The position numbers and the translations under genes are program-made. The notes beneath the pieces were generated by a model that was given only the letters and a program-made list of their open reading frames with translations, had not been told where the DNA came from and searched no databases. 64,000 nt of DNA, taken from contig NZ_CP073581.1 in the NCBI RefSeq assembly GCF_018200035.1, forward strand, positions 2,724,501 to 2,788,500, written 5' to 3'. The DNA is from Sulfitobacter albidus. GTDB taxonomy: Bacteria; Pseudomonadota; Alphaproteobacteria; Rhodobacterales; Rhodobacteraceae. Positions 9,827 to 18,913 of the stretch are shown in pieces. Every line of letters starts with the position of its first letter. Within the stretch, counting starts at the first letter, position 1.

Positions 9827-11140
9827 ATGAAAAACAAACACCTACTTCCTTTGACGGCCGGTCTGGCACTGCTGCCCGGCCTCGCGCTGGCGCAGGATGC
9901 CGCCGCCCCCGGTTTCGATGAAATCGGTCCCTATATCATGACCACGCTGCTGTTCCTTGTGGGCGGCTTTCTGGTTTTCTGGATGGCAGCCGGTTTTGCC
10001 ATGCTTGAGGCGGGCCTCGTGCGGTCCAAGAACGTCACGATGCAGCTGACAAAGAACATCGCGCTCTTTTCCATCGCGTCGATCATGTATTGGCTGGTTG
10101 GCTTCAACCTGATGTATCCGGGCGATTTCAACGGCTATTTTGCATTCAACTTCGTCCCAACCGTGCTGGAGCCCGTGGGCCTCGCGGCGGCGGATGCCTC
10201 GCTTGATTACGCCTCTGTAGCTTCCGACTTCTTCTTCCAGCTGATGTTTGTTGCGGCGACTGCGTCGATCGTGTCGGGCGCGCTGGCGGAGCGGATCAAG
10301 CTGTGGCCCTTCCTGATATTCGTGGTCGTGCTGACAGGTATCCTGTACCCGATTTCCGGTTCCTGGCAGTGGGGCGGCGGCTGGCTGTCCGAGATGGGCT
10401 TCAGCGATTTTGCGGGCTCCACCATCGTGCACTCCGTCGGCGGCTGGGCTGCTCTGGCAGGCGCGCTGATCCTCGGGCCACGTCTGGGCAAATACAAGGA
10501 TGGCAAAGTCAACCCGATGCCCGGCAGCAACCTTGCGCTGGCCACATTGGGCACGTTCATCCTGTGGCTGGGTTGGTTCGGCTTCAACGGTGGCTCGCAG
10601 CTGGCAGCCGGTACCGTAGGTGACATCACCGACGTGGGCCGCATCTTTGCCAACACGAACATGGCTGCGGCTTCGGGTGCTGTCTGTGCGTTGATCCTGA
10701 CGCAGGTGCTGTACAAGAAAGTCGACCTGACGATGGTCCTCAACGGCTGTCTGGCGGGCCTCGTGTCCATCACGGCCGAGCCTCTGGCGCCCTCGCTGTT
10801 CGGGTCGCTTTGGATTGGTGCCGTCGGTGGTGCGATCGTGGTCTTTACCGTGCCGTTCCTCGACAAGCTGAAGATCGACGACGTTGTGGGCGCCATCCCC
10901 GTGCACCTCTTCGCCGGGATCTGGGGCACCATTGCCGTCGTGTTCTACAATACCGACGCGAGCCTCGTGACCCAGCTGACAGGTATCGTGGCCTACGGTG
11001 TGTTCACCTTCGTTGCCGCCGCCGTCCTGTGGTTCATCCTCAAGGCCGTCATGGGCATCCGGGTGAGCGAAGAAGCCGAAGTGACCGGGCTCGACACCAG
11101 CGAGCTGGGCATGGAAGCCTACCCTGACTTCGTCCGCTGA
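9827..11140 (+). CDS. amtB: Ammonium transporter AmtB
   Basis: The 437-residue product has a signal peptide (LLPLTAGLALLPGLALAQ) and about eleven membrane helices. It conducts ammonium/ammonia across the inner membrane and is blocked by GlnK. The twin pore histidines are present in TIVHSVGGWAALAGA and IPVHLFAGIWGT, and the conserved FWMAAGFAMLEAGLVRSKN is near the N-terminus. Two adjacent ATG codons (9824 and 9827) are possible. I chose the second because AAGGA is then about seven bases away. It ends just before a strong bidirectional terminator. Confidence 0.96.
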   Translation: MKNKHLLPLTAGLALLPGLALAQDAAAPGFDEIGPYIMTTLLFLVGGFLVFWMAAGFAMLEAGLVRSKNVTMQLTKNIALFSIASIMYWLVGFNLMYPGDFNGYFAFNFVPTVLEPVGLAAADASLDYASVASDFFFQLMFVAATASIVSGALAERIKLWPFLIFVVVLTGILYPISGSWQWGGGWLSEMGFSDFAGSTIVHSVGGWAALAGALILGPRLGKYKDGKVNPMPGSNLALATLGTFILWLGWFGFNGGSQLAAGTVGDITDVGRIFANTNMAAASGAVCALILTQVLYKKVDLTMVLNGCLAGLVSITAEPLAPSLFGSLWIGAVGGAIVVFTVPFLDKLKIDDVVGAIPVHLFAGIWGTIAVVFYNTDASLVTQLTGIVAYGVFTFVAAAVLWFILKAVMGIRVSEEAEVTGLDTSELGMEAYPDFVR

Positions 11141-11201
11141 TCATTTTTTCCGGCCCGTGACCTCCTCCCCACGGGCCGGGGAAGACCTTGGCAGACAAAA
11201 G

Positions 11202-11230
11202 AAAGCCCCGCCAATTTGGCGGGGCTTTTT
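11202..11230. terminator. Bidirectional intrinsic terminator between amtB and the aminotransferase
   Basis: An 11-bp perfect stem (AAAGCCCCGCC with GGCGGGGCTTT, loop AATTT) is followed by T-tracts in both directions. It is placed between the convergent ends of amtB (plus) and the aminotransferase gene (minus), so it should stop both transcripts. Confidence 0.92.
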
Positions 11231-11254
11231 CCGTTTCACTCAGGTAGCGTCGTG

Positions 11255-12439
11255 TCAAATGCCGACTTCGACAATCGCCTGCGCAAGGATCGGCACCGTC
11301 TGCGCGTTCAGCCCGGCGATGTTCATCCGGCTGTCGCCCACCATATAGACCGCGTGATCGGCGCGCAGTTTCTCAACCATCTCTGGCGTTGTGCCAAGGC
11401 GCGAGAACATACCGCGGTGCTGTGCCAGAAACCCGAAACGGTCCGAGCCCGCACGCTGTTGCAGCTCGGTCGCGAGCTGTGTGCGCAGGCCGAGCATGGT
11501 CTGGCGGACCTCCTCAAGCTCTGCCTGCCAGTCGGCGCGCAGGGTGGGGTCGGTCAGGATCATCGTCACCAGCCGCGCACCGTGATCGGGCGGAAAGCTG
11601 AAGTTCTGGCGGTTGAGATAGGCAAGCGTGCCCTGATTGAGCCCGCGCGCGCTCTGATCCGCGCTGACGGCCATCAGCAGGCCGGTGCGTTCGCGGTAGA
11701 TGCCAAAGTTCTTGGAACAGCTCGCCGCGATCAGACATTCCGGCACGCTGAACGCCACCTTGCGCGTGGCGGCGGCGTCTGCCTCCAGCCCGTCGCCGAA
11801 CCCCTGATAGGCGATGTCGATCATCGGGGTTGCACCGGTCTTTTGCAAAAGTGCTATCACCGCGTCCCATTCCGGCGCGCTGAGGTTGGCACCCGTCGGG
11901 TTGTGACAGCAGCCGTGCAGCAGGATCACGTCGCCCTCTTTCGCCTGCGCCAGATCATCGAGCATGCCCTGCGCATCGACGCCGCGGCTGTCATTGTCGA
12001 AATAGCGGTAGGGCACGACCTGCATCCCGAGGTATTTCAGGATCGACAGATGGTTCGGCCACGTCGGGTCAGAGACAAAGATCCGTGCGTCGGGGCGCGC
12101 CATCTGGATCAGCTCGAACGCCTGACGCACGGCCCCGGTGCCGCCGGGGGTGGCTGCGGCGGCAACGCTGTCGCGCGCCACGGCGTCGCCCAGCACAAGA
12201 TTAATCATCGCGTCCGCGAACGCGGGATCGCCCGCAAGGCCGGTATAGACCTTTGTGTCCTGCTCTTCCCACAACTTGTGCTCGGCCGCTTTGACGGCGC
12301 GCATCACCGGCGTGAGGCCGGTCGCGTCCTTGTAGACGCCGACGCCAAGGTCAATCTTGGTCTCGCGCGGATCCTCGCGGTAGGCTTGCACCAGAGCGAG
12401 GATTTTATCGGCGGGTTGCGGTTGCAGGGTTTCGAGCAT
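11255..12439 (-). CDS. Aspartate/aromatic amino acid aminotransferase (class I, PLP-dependent)
   Basis: The 394-residue cytosolic enzyme opens with MLETLQPQPADKILALVQAY, typical of TyrB/AspC-like gamma-subfamily transaminases. It shows DLGVGVYKDATGLTPVM near residue 35 and the PLP lysine in CSKNFGIYRERTG. It would exchange amino groups between aspartate, phenylalanine or tyrosine and 2-oxo acids. I chose the second of two tandem ATGs by family alignment; the sseA stop codon lies inside this ATGATG, so the two are translationally coupled. Substrate preference cannot be told from sequence alone. Confidence 0.92.
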   Translation of the reverse strand: MLETLQPQPADKILALVQAYREDPRETKIDLGVGVYKDATGLTPVMRAVKAAEHKLWEEQDTKVYTGLAGDPAFADAMINLVLGDAVARDSVAAAATPGGTGAVRQAFELIQMARPDARIFVSDPTWPNHLSILKYLGMQVVPYRYFDNDSRGVDAQGMLDDLAQAKEGDVILLHGCCHNPTGANLSAPEWDAVIALLQKTGATPMIDIAYQGFGDGLEADAAATRKVAFSVPECLIAASCSKNFGIYRERTGLLMAVSADQSARGLNQGTLAYLNRQNFSFPPDHGARLVTMILTDPTLRADWQAELEEVRQTMLGLRTQLATELQQRAGSDRFGFLAQHRGMFSRLGTTPEMVEKLRADHAVYMVGDSRMNIAGLNAQTVPILAQAIVEVGI

Positions 12440-13293
12440 CATGCGTCTCCGGTTGCGACGGGCACGGTGGGGAACATTCCCCACTCGGCCCAGGATCCAT
12501 CGTACAGCGCCCAGTCGCGGTGGCCCATCCGCTCAAGCGCGAGGGCGAGCACGGCCGCCGTGATTCCCGACCCGCAGGAGGTGATGACCGGCTTGGCCAG
12601 ATCAACGCCCGCCGCCTCGAAAATCGCGCGTGTCTCCTCGGGGGATTTCAGCGTGGCGTCGTCGTTGAGCAGGCTGTCGTAGGGCACGCTGCGTGATTTG
12701 GGGATGTGGCCTGCGCGCAGACCCTCGCGCGGCTCGGGCGCCTCCCCGCGAAAGCGCGCGGCGGCGCGGGCGTCGACGATTTGCGGCGAGCCAAGCTTGG
12801 ACGCATGCGCCACCTGCGTGACATCGCGCACCAGCTGGTTCTGAAAGCGCACGGTCATGTGACGGTCGCGCGGGATGGGCGGCATATCTTCGGTCGCACG
12901 ATCCTCGGCCAGCCATTTGGGCAGGCCACCGTCCAGCACGGCGACGTTGTCCTGCCCCATCAGGCGAAACAGCCACCAGACGCGCGGCGCTGAAAGCACC
13001 CCCGCCCCGTCGTAGACTACCACCTGATGCCCGTCGCCAACGCCCATCGCGCGCATGCGGGACATGAATTTCTCGATCGGGGGGGCCATATGCGGCAGAT
13101 CCGACCGGGCATCCGAAATCTCGTCAATGTCAAAGAAACGGGCACCGGGGATGTGAGCGGCATCGTATTCGGCGCGCGCATCGCGCCCCGCGTCGGGCAG
13201 ATACCACGAAGCGTCGAGAATACGCAGATCGGGATCCTTGAGATGTTTTGCCAGCCAGTCGGTCGAGACAAGTGTTTTTGGATCGTCGGTCAA
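12439..13293 (-). CDS. sseA: 3-mercaptopyruvate sulfurtransferase (rhodanese family)
   Basis: The 284-residue product has two rhodanese domains; the C-terminal one is active. The active-site loop reads TSCGSGITA with Cys240. The CGSG(V/I)TA form is characteristic of mercaptopyruvate sulfurtransferases rather than thiosulfate-specific rhodaneses (CRxGxT/R). The N-terminal half carries ILDASWYLPDAGRDARAEYD and IPGARFFDID. It transfers sulfur from 3-mercaptopyruvate to cyanide or thiols. Its pairing with an aminotransferase is logical, since transamination of cysteine yields 3-mercaptopyruvate. That link is inferred from gene order. Confidence 0.93.
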   Translation of the reverse strand: MTDDPKTLVSTDWLAKHLKDPDLRILDASWYLPDAGRDARAEYDAAHIPGARFFDIDEISDARSDLPHMAPPIEKFMSRMRAMGVGDGHQVVVYDGAGVLSAPRVWWLFRLMGQDNVAVLDGGLPKWLAEDRATEDMPPIPRDRHMTVRFQNQLVRDVTQVAHASKLGSPQIVDARAAARFRGEAPEPREGLRAGHIPKSRSVPYDSLLNDDATLKSPEETRAIFEAAGVDLAKPVITSCGSGITAAVLALALERMGHRDWALYDGSWAEWGMFPTVPVATGDA

Positions 13294-13361
13294 GGCAGTC
13301 CCTCCGCTAAAGAAGATGTCGTAGCCCTACTCCCGCCGCCCGGTTGACGCAAGGGGCGGGG

Positions 13362-13979
13362 TCAGAGCGGATCGGTGGCGCGCAGCAACGGGTGGGTCCG
13401 GTGGATCGCCCAATAGGTTGAGAGATCGGCAAATGTCGCCAGCAGCTGCGCTCCTTCGGGCGCACGTGTCAGATAGTCGAGCATTGCGAGCAGATGCAGA
13501 TCGGCCCGCGCGGGCGGACCGGTAAGCGCGCCAGGTTCACGGACGATGCCGTCCAACCAGTTCAGAACCGGCTGCGCCGCCCGCAGACCCGCAGCCAGGA
13601 CCTGCGGATCGGACGGCGCGCCCTCGCGCGTGGCAAAATACCCGTGCACAAAGATCTGGCGCACAAGCGGCCAGTAGCCGTAGGCATCGAGCACGGCGAT
13701 AACCTGCTCGCGCCGGGCGGCGGCCTGTCTGTCCTTACCCGCGTCATGGCCCATCAGATGGCGGGTGATCGCGGATGTTTCCGTCAGGATGAAATCCCCC
13801 TGCACCAGAACCGGAACGCGCCCGAAGGGGCTGACGGCTGCAAGCCGGGGATCAGGCGGGGCTGCGAAAGGATCGACCTCGACGTATTGCGCGCCCTGCC
13901 CGGACGCTGCCAAAGCCATGCGCGCGATGCGGGTATAGACGGACGGGCCGTAGCCCAGCAGCGTAAGTGGCTCAGCCAT
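13362..13979 (-). CDS. Glutathione S-transferase family protein
   Basis: The 205-residue product has a thioredoxin-like N-terminal half ([19 protein letters not shown], then [20 protein letters not shown] with the conserved cis-Pro and the Glu-Thr-Ser glutathione-binding motif) and an all-helical C-terminal domain. Ser or Tyr of GPSVYTR probably takes the catalytic position. The electrophile is unknown. The start at 13979 overlaps the end of smpB by eight bases; the longer in-frame extension upstream lies inside smpB and is unlikely. Confidence 0.87.
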   Translation of the reverse strand: MAEPLTLLGYGPSVYTRIARMALAASGQGAQYVEVDPFAAPPDPRLAAVSPFGRVPVLVQGDFILTETSAITRHLMGHDAGKDRQAAARREQVIAVLDAYGYWPLVRQIFVHGYFATREGAPSDPQVLAAGLRAAQPVLNWLDGIVREPGALTGPPARADLHLLAMLDYLTRAPEGAQLLATFADLSTYWAIHRTHPLLRATDPL

Positions 13980-14460
13980 GATCCTTGAGAAGCCGCGCCT
14001 TCTGGCGGTTCCAGTCCCGCTTGGCCGCGGTTTCACGCTTGTCGTGGTTTTTCTTGCCCTTGGCGATGCCCAGTTTGATCTTGGCCATGCCCCGGTGGTT
14101 GAAATACATCACGATGGGGACCAGGGTCATGCCCTTGCGCTGGGTCGCGTTCCATAAATCCGCCAGTTGCTTGCGCGAGACCAGCAATTTACGGCGCCGT
14201 CGCTCTTCGTGGCCAAAGGTTTTCGCCTGTTTGTAGGGGGCGATGTAGCCGTTGACGAGCCACAGCTCACCATCCTCGACCGCAGCATAGCTTTCGGCGA
14301 TGTTGGCGCCGCCCTGGCGCAGCGATTTCACCTCGGATCCTTCGAGCATGATGCCGCACTCGATATCCTCCTCGATCGCGTAGTCGAACCGCGCGCGGCG
14401 GTTTTCGGCGATGACCTTATAGTTGGGGTCCGATTTGGAGGATGATTTTACCTGAGCCAT
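13972..14460 (-). CDS. smpB: SsrA-binding protein SmpB (trans-translation)
   Basis: The 162-residue product binds tmRNA and, with it, rescues ribosomes stalled on broken messages. Typical features are [48 protein letters not shown], and a basic C-terminal tail ([16 protein letters not shown]) that enters the mRNA channel. The length is normal. The ssrA RNA gene itself is not in this window. It is separated by about 140 bases, including two hairpins, from the upstream Pqi operon, so it probably has its own promoter near 14470-14520. Confidence 0.96.
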   Translation of the reverse strand: MAQVKSSSKSDPNYKVIAENRRARFDYAIEEDIECGIMLEGSEVKSLRQGGANIAESYAAVEDGELWLVNGYIAPYKQAKTFGHEERRRRKLLVSRKQLADLWNATQRKGMTLVPIVMYFNHRGMAKIKLGIAKGKKNHDKRETAAKRDWNRQKARLLKDHG

Positions 14461-14537
14461 GTCACGCAGATAGAGCCTGCACGCCCCGCCCGCAAGGGAC
14501 GGGCCATATCCGGGCGTGTGCGCCTTCGCTCGCGGCG

Positions 14538-14580
14538 CCGATTTTTTGAAAAAATCGGACCGGAATTTTCGAAAATTCCG
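14538..14580 (-). terminator. Tandem palindromic terminator after the Pqi operon
   Basis: Reading the minus strand, transcription from the Pqi operon meets a perfect 20-bp palindrome (14561-14580, core GAATTTTCGAAAATTC). It then meets a second hairpin (14538-14558) whose arms CCGATTTTTT and AAAAAATCGG provide a T-run. The first hairpin with its GATCCCC flank is shared with 12-38 at the left edge of the window, again just after a minus-strand stop codon. Confidence 0.7.
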
Positions 14581-14603
14581 ATCCCCGCGGCTGCTGGCGG
14601 GCG

Positions 14604-15161
14604 CTATCGCAGGCCGTTGCGCGCAATGAAGGCGGTCAGGTCAAGTACGATCTGTCCGCGCGCGCGGGCAATGGCGGCGGGCCCGCCCTTGGGATCGTAG
14701 GCCACGGTCAGATCAAACAGACCCGAGCGTTCGCGCCCGTTGAAGACGCCGACAAAATACTGCCCGTTCGCGCGGAAGATCCCGTCCATCCCGGCGATCA
14801 GCTCGATAAAGCGCACGTCGAGGGCGGCGGAGGCTTCCTCCTCGAACGGCCATGGCTCCGGCGCGACGCGGCGGCCGCTCATCCGCGCAAGGTTGCGGCT
14901 GATCTCAAGGCCGATTGCGCGCTCGGGCGCGTCGCCCCATTGCACGCCGGACGACACGATCGTGCCATCCGCCGCCTGTTGCGCGATCTCGTCGGCGGCG
15001 GCGTAGCTTGGCAGTGACACATCCTTGACCTCGACCGAGGCAAAACCGATGCGGATCTTTTCCGCGACCGGAGGCGATTGAACCGCGATCCGGTCAGAGG
15101 CACCGCAGGCCGCCAGCAGCGCCAGCCCGAAGCAGAGAGTGAGTGGTTTCAGAAAGGTCAT
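14604..15161 (-). CDS. pqiC: PqiC/ABC-type transport auxiliary lipoprotein
   Basis: The 185-residue product has a lipoprotein signal peptide with lipobox LAAC ([20 protein letters not shown]) and an alpha/beta domain with [21 protein letters not shown], matching the PqiC/YmbA group. In E. coli PqiC anchors the distal end of the PqiB tunnel at the outer membrane. It starts one base after the PqiB stop, with the arrangement expected of pqiABC. It is probably exported and lipid-anchored in the outer membrane. It is the last gene of the operon. Confidence 0.83.
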   Translation of the reverse strand: MTFLKPLTLCFGLALLAACGASDRIAVQSPPVAEKIRIGFASVEVKDVSLPSYAAADEIAQQAADGTIVSSGVQWGDAPERAIGLEISRNLARMSGRRVAPEPWPFEEEASAALDVRFIELIAGMDGIFRANGQYFVGVFNGRERSGLFDLTVAYDPKGGPAAIARARGQIVLDLTAFIARNGLR

Positions 15162-15162
15162 G

Positions 15163-17595
15163 TCAGCGTCCCAGCAGCAGAGAGTTCGGATTGCGTTCGA
15201 TGGTGCGCGCCAGTTTTTCAAGCGCGGAGGCGGCCTGTTGGATGTCGCGCAGGGTCGCTTCGACCTCGCGGGTCACCTGATCGCCTCTGTTGTAGCCCTC
15301 GATGGTGGTACCTGCACGAACCAGAAGCGCGTTGAGGCGCGTAATCAGGCGCGGCACGTCCTGCGCCGAGGTCGCGATGCTGTCGGCGGCGGAGCGCGCG
15401 GAGGCAAGGGTCTGGTTAACGTTCGCCACCGCCCCGCCCGCGCGCAGCTCGGCGAGCGTCGCGTTCAGCTCATCCAGCGCGCCCGCAAGGGCGGCGGGCA
15501 GCTGGGCGGTGTCGGGGCTGCTGACCAGCGCATCGGCCGAGCGCGTCAGCGCCGTCAGCTCGTCAAAGAGGGTGTTAAGCTCAAGCTGCTCGGCCTTGGC
15601 GGCCACCGCTTCGATCTGCGCGACCAGTTCCGGCACACCCTCGACAGAGGAGGTCACGCTTTGCGCCGCTTCTGCCGCGCCGTTGAGCGCGTTGCTGAGG
15701 CTTTCGAAGACACGCTGCTCTTCGAGCTGTGTCAGTGCATTGCCAGCCTGCGACAGGGTCGCATTGAGGGTGGCGGGTACGGCCTGCACATCCGGCGAGG
15801 TGATCAGATCCGACAGATCCGTGAACAGTTGGCTGATGTCGGCAGGCAGGGCCGCGACGGCGTCGCTTGCAACCAGTGCCTCGGCGGATTGCGTCAGGCG
15901 GGTCACCTCTGCCAGCAGCCCTTCGAGGTCAAGCGCATCGGCCTTGGCCGCGACGGATTGAAGATCACTGACCAGTTCCGGCACACCGTCAACCGAGGTG
16001 ATAACCGCATCCGCCGCATCCGATGCCGATTGCAGCGTATCGCGCAGGGTGGTCGCGATCTGCTGCTCTTCGAGCTCGCCCACGAGCGCCTCGATCCGGG
16101 TCAGCGTGGCGTTCAGCGACACGGGAATGTTGCGCACATCGTCGGATTGCACCAGCCCGGTCACGCTCGTCAGCAGATCCCGGATATCGCCGGGCGTTTC
16201 CTGCAGATCGCGGTTCGAGATCAACGCATCGGCCGAGTTCATCACGTTGATGGCGGAATTGAGCAGCTCTTCGATCGGCAGACCGTTGATGCGGTTAAAC
16301 ACGCCCTCGACGGTCGCGGCGGTCTCTGAGGTATTGCTTTGCGTCGTCGGCATGATCGGCAGATCCAGCCCGTCGGCAATCATCTCACCCGATCCCGCAT
16401 CTGGCACATTGACCAGCTCAACTTTCAACCCGCCGGTCAGCAGGCTGGCCGAGGCAAGGCGGGCCCGCAGACCGTTGCGCACACGCTCTTGCAGGAACGA
16501 CAGTGCCGCGTCGGCAGTCACGTCGCCCGGCAGCCCAAGGCGCGCTGGCTGTAACGACAGGATTACGTTCAGCCGCACGCGGTTGTCGCCGAACTGATCC
16601 CGGTTGACGACGCCCGACAGGCTGTCAACGACGCCAATCTTGAGCCCGCTCAGCTCGACCGGGGCGCCAACGGTCAGGCCCGACACGTTCTCTTCGAACA
16701 GGACCGAAACCTGAAGCGGATCGACCTCGGAAGCCGAGAAAAGGCTGTTGCGGGCGGTTTCACGGTCGACATAGACCTCGAATACATCGCCGTCCTGCAC
16801 CGGATCGCCCCCGGACACGAATGTGTCAAAGGTGATCCCGCCGCCAACCAGCGTCGCGAGCGAGGAAAAATCGATCTCGGCGCCGGAGGGTCCAATCGAG
16901 ACGCTGAACCCCGAAGTATCCCAGAAGCGGGTCGAGGAGTTCACGAGGCTGCGGTGCTCCTCAAAGATAAGGCCTTCGACGATGGCAAAGGCGCCGCTTT
17001 GCGCGATCTGGGCGCGGCCCAGCTGGCCCACTTCGATCCCACGGAACATGATCGGTGCGTTGTCGGTCAGGTTACCCTGCGAGGTGGTGCGAAAGGCGAT
17101 CTGGAGCCCCTGTTCCCCCGGGCGGATCAGCGGGGATTCGTCTGCACCTGAAAACCGGCTTTCCGGCGCGCCGATTTCGGTGTCCCAGGAACCTTCGATA
17201 TACACACCGCTCAGCACGGTCGACAGGCCGCTCACGCCTTGGGCGGAAACCTCGGGTTCAACAATCCAGAAGACCGAGCTGGCGTCGATATAGGGCGCTA
17301 CGTCCTTTGAGATGCGGATATGCGCCTCGACCTGCCCCAACCCTTCGCTGAAGCTGATCTTTTCCACCTTGCCGACAGTGATCTCGCGGTAGCGCAGTTC
17401 GGTCTCGCCCTCTGAGATGCCCGCGCCGCTGTCAAAAGCCACAACGATCACCGGCCCGCGCGAGGCGTAGGATTGCCAGGCGATATAGAACGCCACAACC
17501 AGCGCAAGGACAGGAATGATCCAGATGAGGGAAACCGCGCGACCGCCGGCCTTTTTTGCCGGTGTGATGGCCACCTTTGGCGGGGTATCAGACAT
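15163..17595 (-). CDS. pqiB: MCE-domain intermembrane transport protein PqiB, with 116-residue C-terminal repeats
   Basis: The 810-residue product has a single N-terminal helix (residues 24-45) and three MCE/MlaD domains (roughly 45-420; GAGISEGETELRYREITVGKV is the first). A very long helical C-terminus follows. E. coli PqiB is about 546 residues and forms a hexameric needle between the two membranes for lipid transport. Here the helical part is much longer. It contains repeats beginning LPIEELL (residue 439), LDLEGLL (555) and LELNTLF (671), exactly 116 residues apart, each with VDGVPELV-like and LNATL motifs. The start at 17595 overlaps the end of pqiA by eight bases. Confidence 0.9.
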   Translation of the reverse strand: MSDTPPKVAITPAKKAGGRAVSLIWIIPVLALVVAFYIAWQSYASRGPVIVVAFDSGAGISEGETELRYREITVGKVEKISFSEGLGQVEAHIRISKDVAPYIDASSVFWIVEPEVSAQGVSGLSTVLSGVYIEGSWDTEIGAPESRFSGADESPLIRPGEQGLQIAFRTTSQGNLTDNAPIMFRGIEVGQLGRAQIAQSGAFAIVEGLIFEEHRSLVNSSTRFWDTSGFSVSIGPSGAEIDFSSLATLVGGGITFDTFVSGGDPVQDGDVFEVYVDRETARNSLFSASEVDPLQVSVLFEENVSGLTVGAPVELSGLKIGVVDSLSGVVNRDQFGDNRVRLNVILSLQPARLGLPGDVTADAALSFLQERVRNGLRARLASASLLTGGLKVELVNVPDAGSGEMIADGLDLPIMPTTQSNTSETAATVEGVFNRINGLPIEELLNSAINVMNSADALISNRDLQETPGDIRDLLTSVTGLVQSDDVRNIPVSLNATLTRIEALVGELEEQQIATTLRDTLQSASDAADAVITSVDGVPELVSDLQSVAAKADALDLEGLLAEVTRLTQSAEALVASDAVAALPADISQLFTDLSDLITSPDVQAVPATLNATLSQAGNALTQLEEQRVFESLSNALNGAAEAAQSVTSSVEGVPELVAQIEAVAAKAEQLELNTLFDELTALTRSADALVSSPDTAQLPAALAGALDELNATLAELRAGGAVANVNQTLASARSAADSIATSAQDVPRLITRLNALLVRAGTTIEGYNRGDQVTREVEATLRDIQQAASALEKLARTIERNPNSLLLGR

Positions 17596-18259
17596 TGGCG
17601 GGCGCCTTTTCATCTTCTTCGGGCTGCGGGTCTTCCGATTGCGTGTCCCAGATCATCCTGGGATCAAACGCCTGCGCAGACAGCATGGTGAATATAACGG
17701 AGAGGGCAAAGAAAAACGCGGCCGGCCCGGGTGTGATGGACACCAGGCCTTGGAGTTGCACGAGGGCCGACAGGATGGCAACAACAAATATGTCGATCAT
17801 CGACCAACGCCCGATGTATTCGACCACCTCGTAAAGCCACAGCTTGCGGTGATGCCCCCCGGCGATGCTGCCGCGCTGCACACTGAGCGCCAGAAAGGCG
17901 ACGGCCCAGAATTTCCCGATCGGAATCAACACAGACGCGATCAGGATGATCGCTGCCACCCCGATCGAGCCGTACTCCGCCAGCTCGACCGCGCCACCGA
18001 TGATCGTACTTTCCTGAACATCGAACAACTGCCGGGTGCGCAGCATCGAATAGGTATTGGCGGGGATATAGCACATCAGCCCGACGATCCAGAATGCCCA
18101 GACCCGTTGCAGGCTTTTGGTATCGCGCGACACCAACACGGCGCCGCAACGGCCACAGCTTTCGGTGCCCAGCGGCCACGCTCGGGTGCAGCGGGTGCAG
18201 GCCACCAGACCCGCCTGCCGCGCGGTTACCGTTTCTTGGGATTTTCCAGCGCGTTCCAT
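17588..18259 (-). CDS. pqiA: PqiA-like membrane protein, second half
   Basis: The product is about 223 residues. It has an N-terminal zinc-ribbon-like pair of CxxC motifs (ACTRC and CGRCGA) and four predicted membrane helices (WAFWIVGLMCYIPANTYSML, and others near residues 90-200). E. coli PqiA is one protein carrying two such modules; here the two halves are separate overlapping genes. It would supply the inner-membrane part of the PqiABC lipid-transport system. ATG codons at 18268 and 18259 are both possible; neither has a strong ribosome site because both lie inside the upstream gene. Confidence 0.86.
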   Translation of the reverse strand: MERAGKSQETVTARQAGLVACTRCTRAWPLGTESCGRCGAVLVSRDTKSLQRVWAFWIVGLMCYIPANTYSMLRTRQLFDVQESTIIGGAVELAEYGSIGVAAIILIASVLIPIGKFWAVAFLALSVQRGSIAGGHHRKLWLYEVVEYIGRWSMIDIFVVAILSALVQLQGLVSITPGPAAFFFALSVIFTMLSAQAFDPRMIWDTQSEDPQPEEDEKAPANV

Positions 18260-18873
18260 ACCGACCATTTACACATAAAACCATCCTGCGCCATCACCAG
18301 CACCACGAGGATACCGAACATCCAGAAAGCAGGGCCAAAATTTACCGTTGCCAGATCCGCGACCTTGACCAGTGCCACCGCGCACCCCAGCGCAAAGATT
18401 TCGGCCATGGACCAGGGGCGAAGCGCCTCGGACAGGCGGAACGCGGGGATCGCGTGACGCGCGGGCGGTCGGTCGCGCACGAGCGGCACCAGCACGTAAA
18501 GCGTAAGCAACATCCGCAAGAGCGGCACAAAAAAGATAAACCCCGCCGTCAGCAGCGCCAGCACCAGCATCGGCCCTTCGGTGAAGGTCAGCGCGGCATC
18601 GAGGATCGACACCGCGTTGCTCTTGCCGGCCGCCGAGATCGAGAGAAACGGAAAGACGCCGGCGGCAACAATCAGGATGACCACGGCGATGGAGACCGCG
18701 ATGATCTGCATGCCGGCCTTGCGACGGGGAGCGATCAACACTTTATGGCAGCGTGTACAGACCGCCCGTTCCCCGTGTGCGGGCCGTTGCAGAACATAGG
18801 TCGCATCGCAGACCGGGCAGACGATCAACTCGTCCAGCGGGGCGTTCTCAAAAGGGGGTTCTGCAAGGCTCAT
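18226..18873 (-). CDS. pqiA: PqiA-like membrane protein, first half
   Basis: The 215-residue product has CPVC and CTRC motifs near residues 18-40 forming a probable zinc ribbon. Four hydrophobic helices follow (IIAVSIAVVILIVAAGVFPF is the first). It is the first gene of the Pqi set, 40 bases downstream of the AMACR-like gene on the same strand, so it may share its transcript. It overlaps the next PqiA-like gene by 34-43 bases, which suggests coupled translation and a heteromeric inner-membrane complex. Confidence 0.86.
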   Translation of the reverse strand: MSLAEPPFENAPLDELIVCPVCDATYVLQRPAHGERAVCTRCHKVLIAPRRKAGMQIIAVSIAVVILIVAAGVFPFLSISAAGKSNAVSILDAALTFTEGPMLVLALLTAGFIFFVPLLRMLLTLYVLVPLVRDRPPARHAIPAFRLSEALRPWSMAEIFALGCAVALVKVADLATVNFGPAFWMFGILVVLVMAQDGFMCKWSVWNALENPKKR

Positions 18874-18913
18874 GGCTGCAGTCTACGCGGTTCCGCAAGC
18901 AAGGTGTAGCGGC

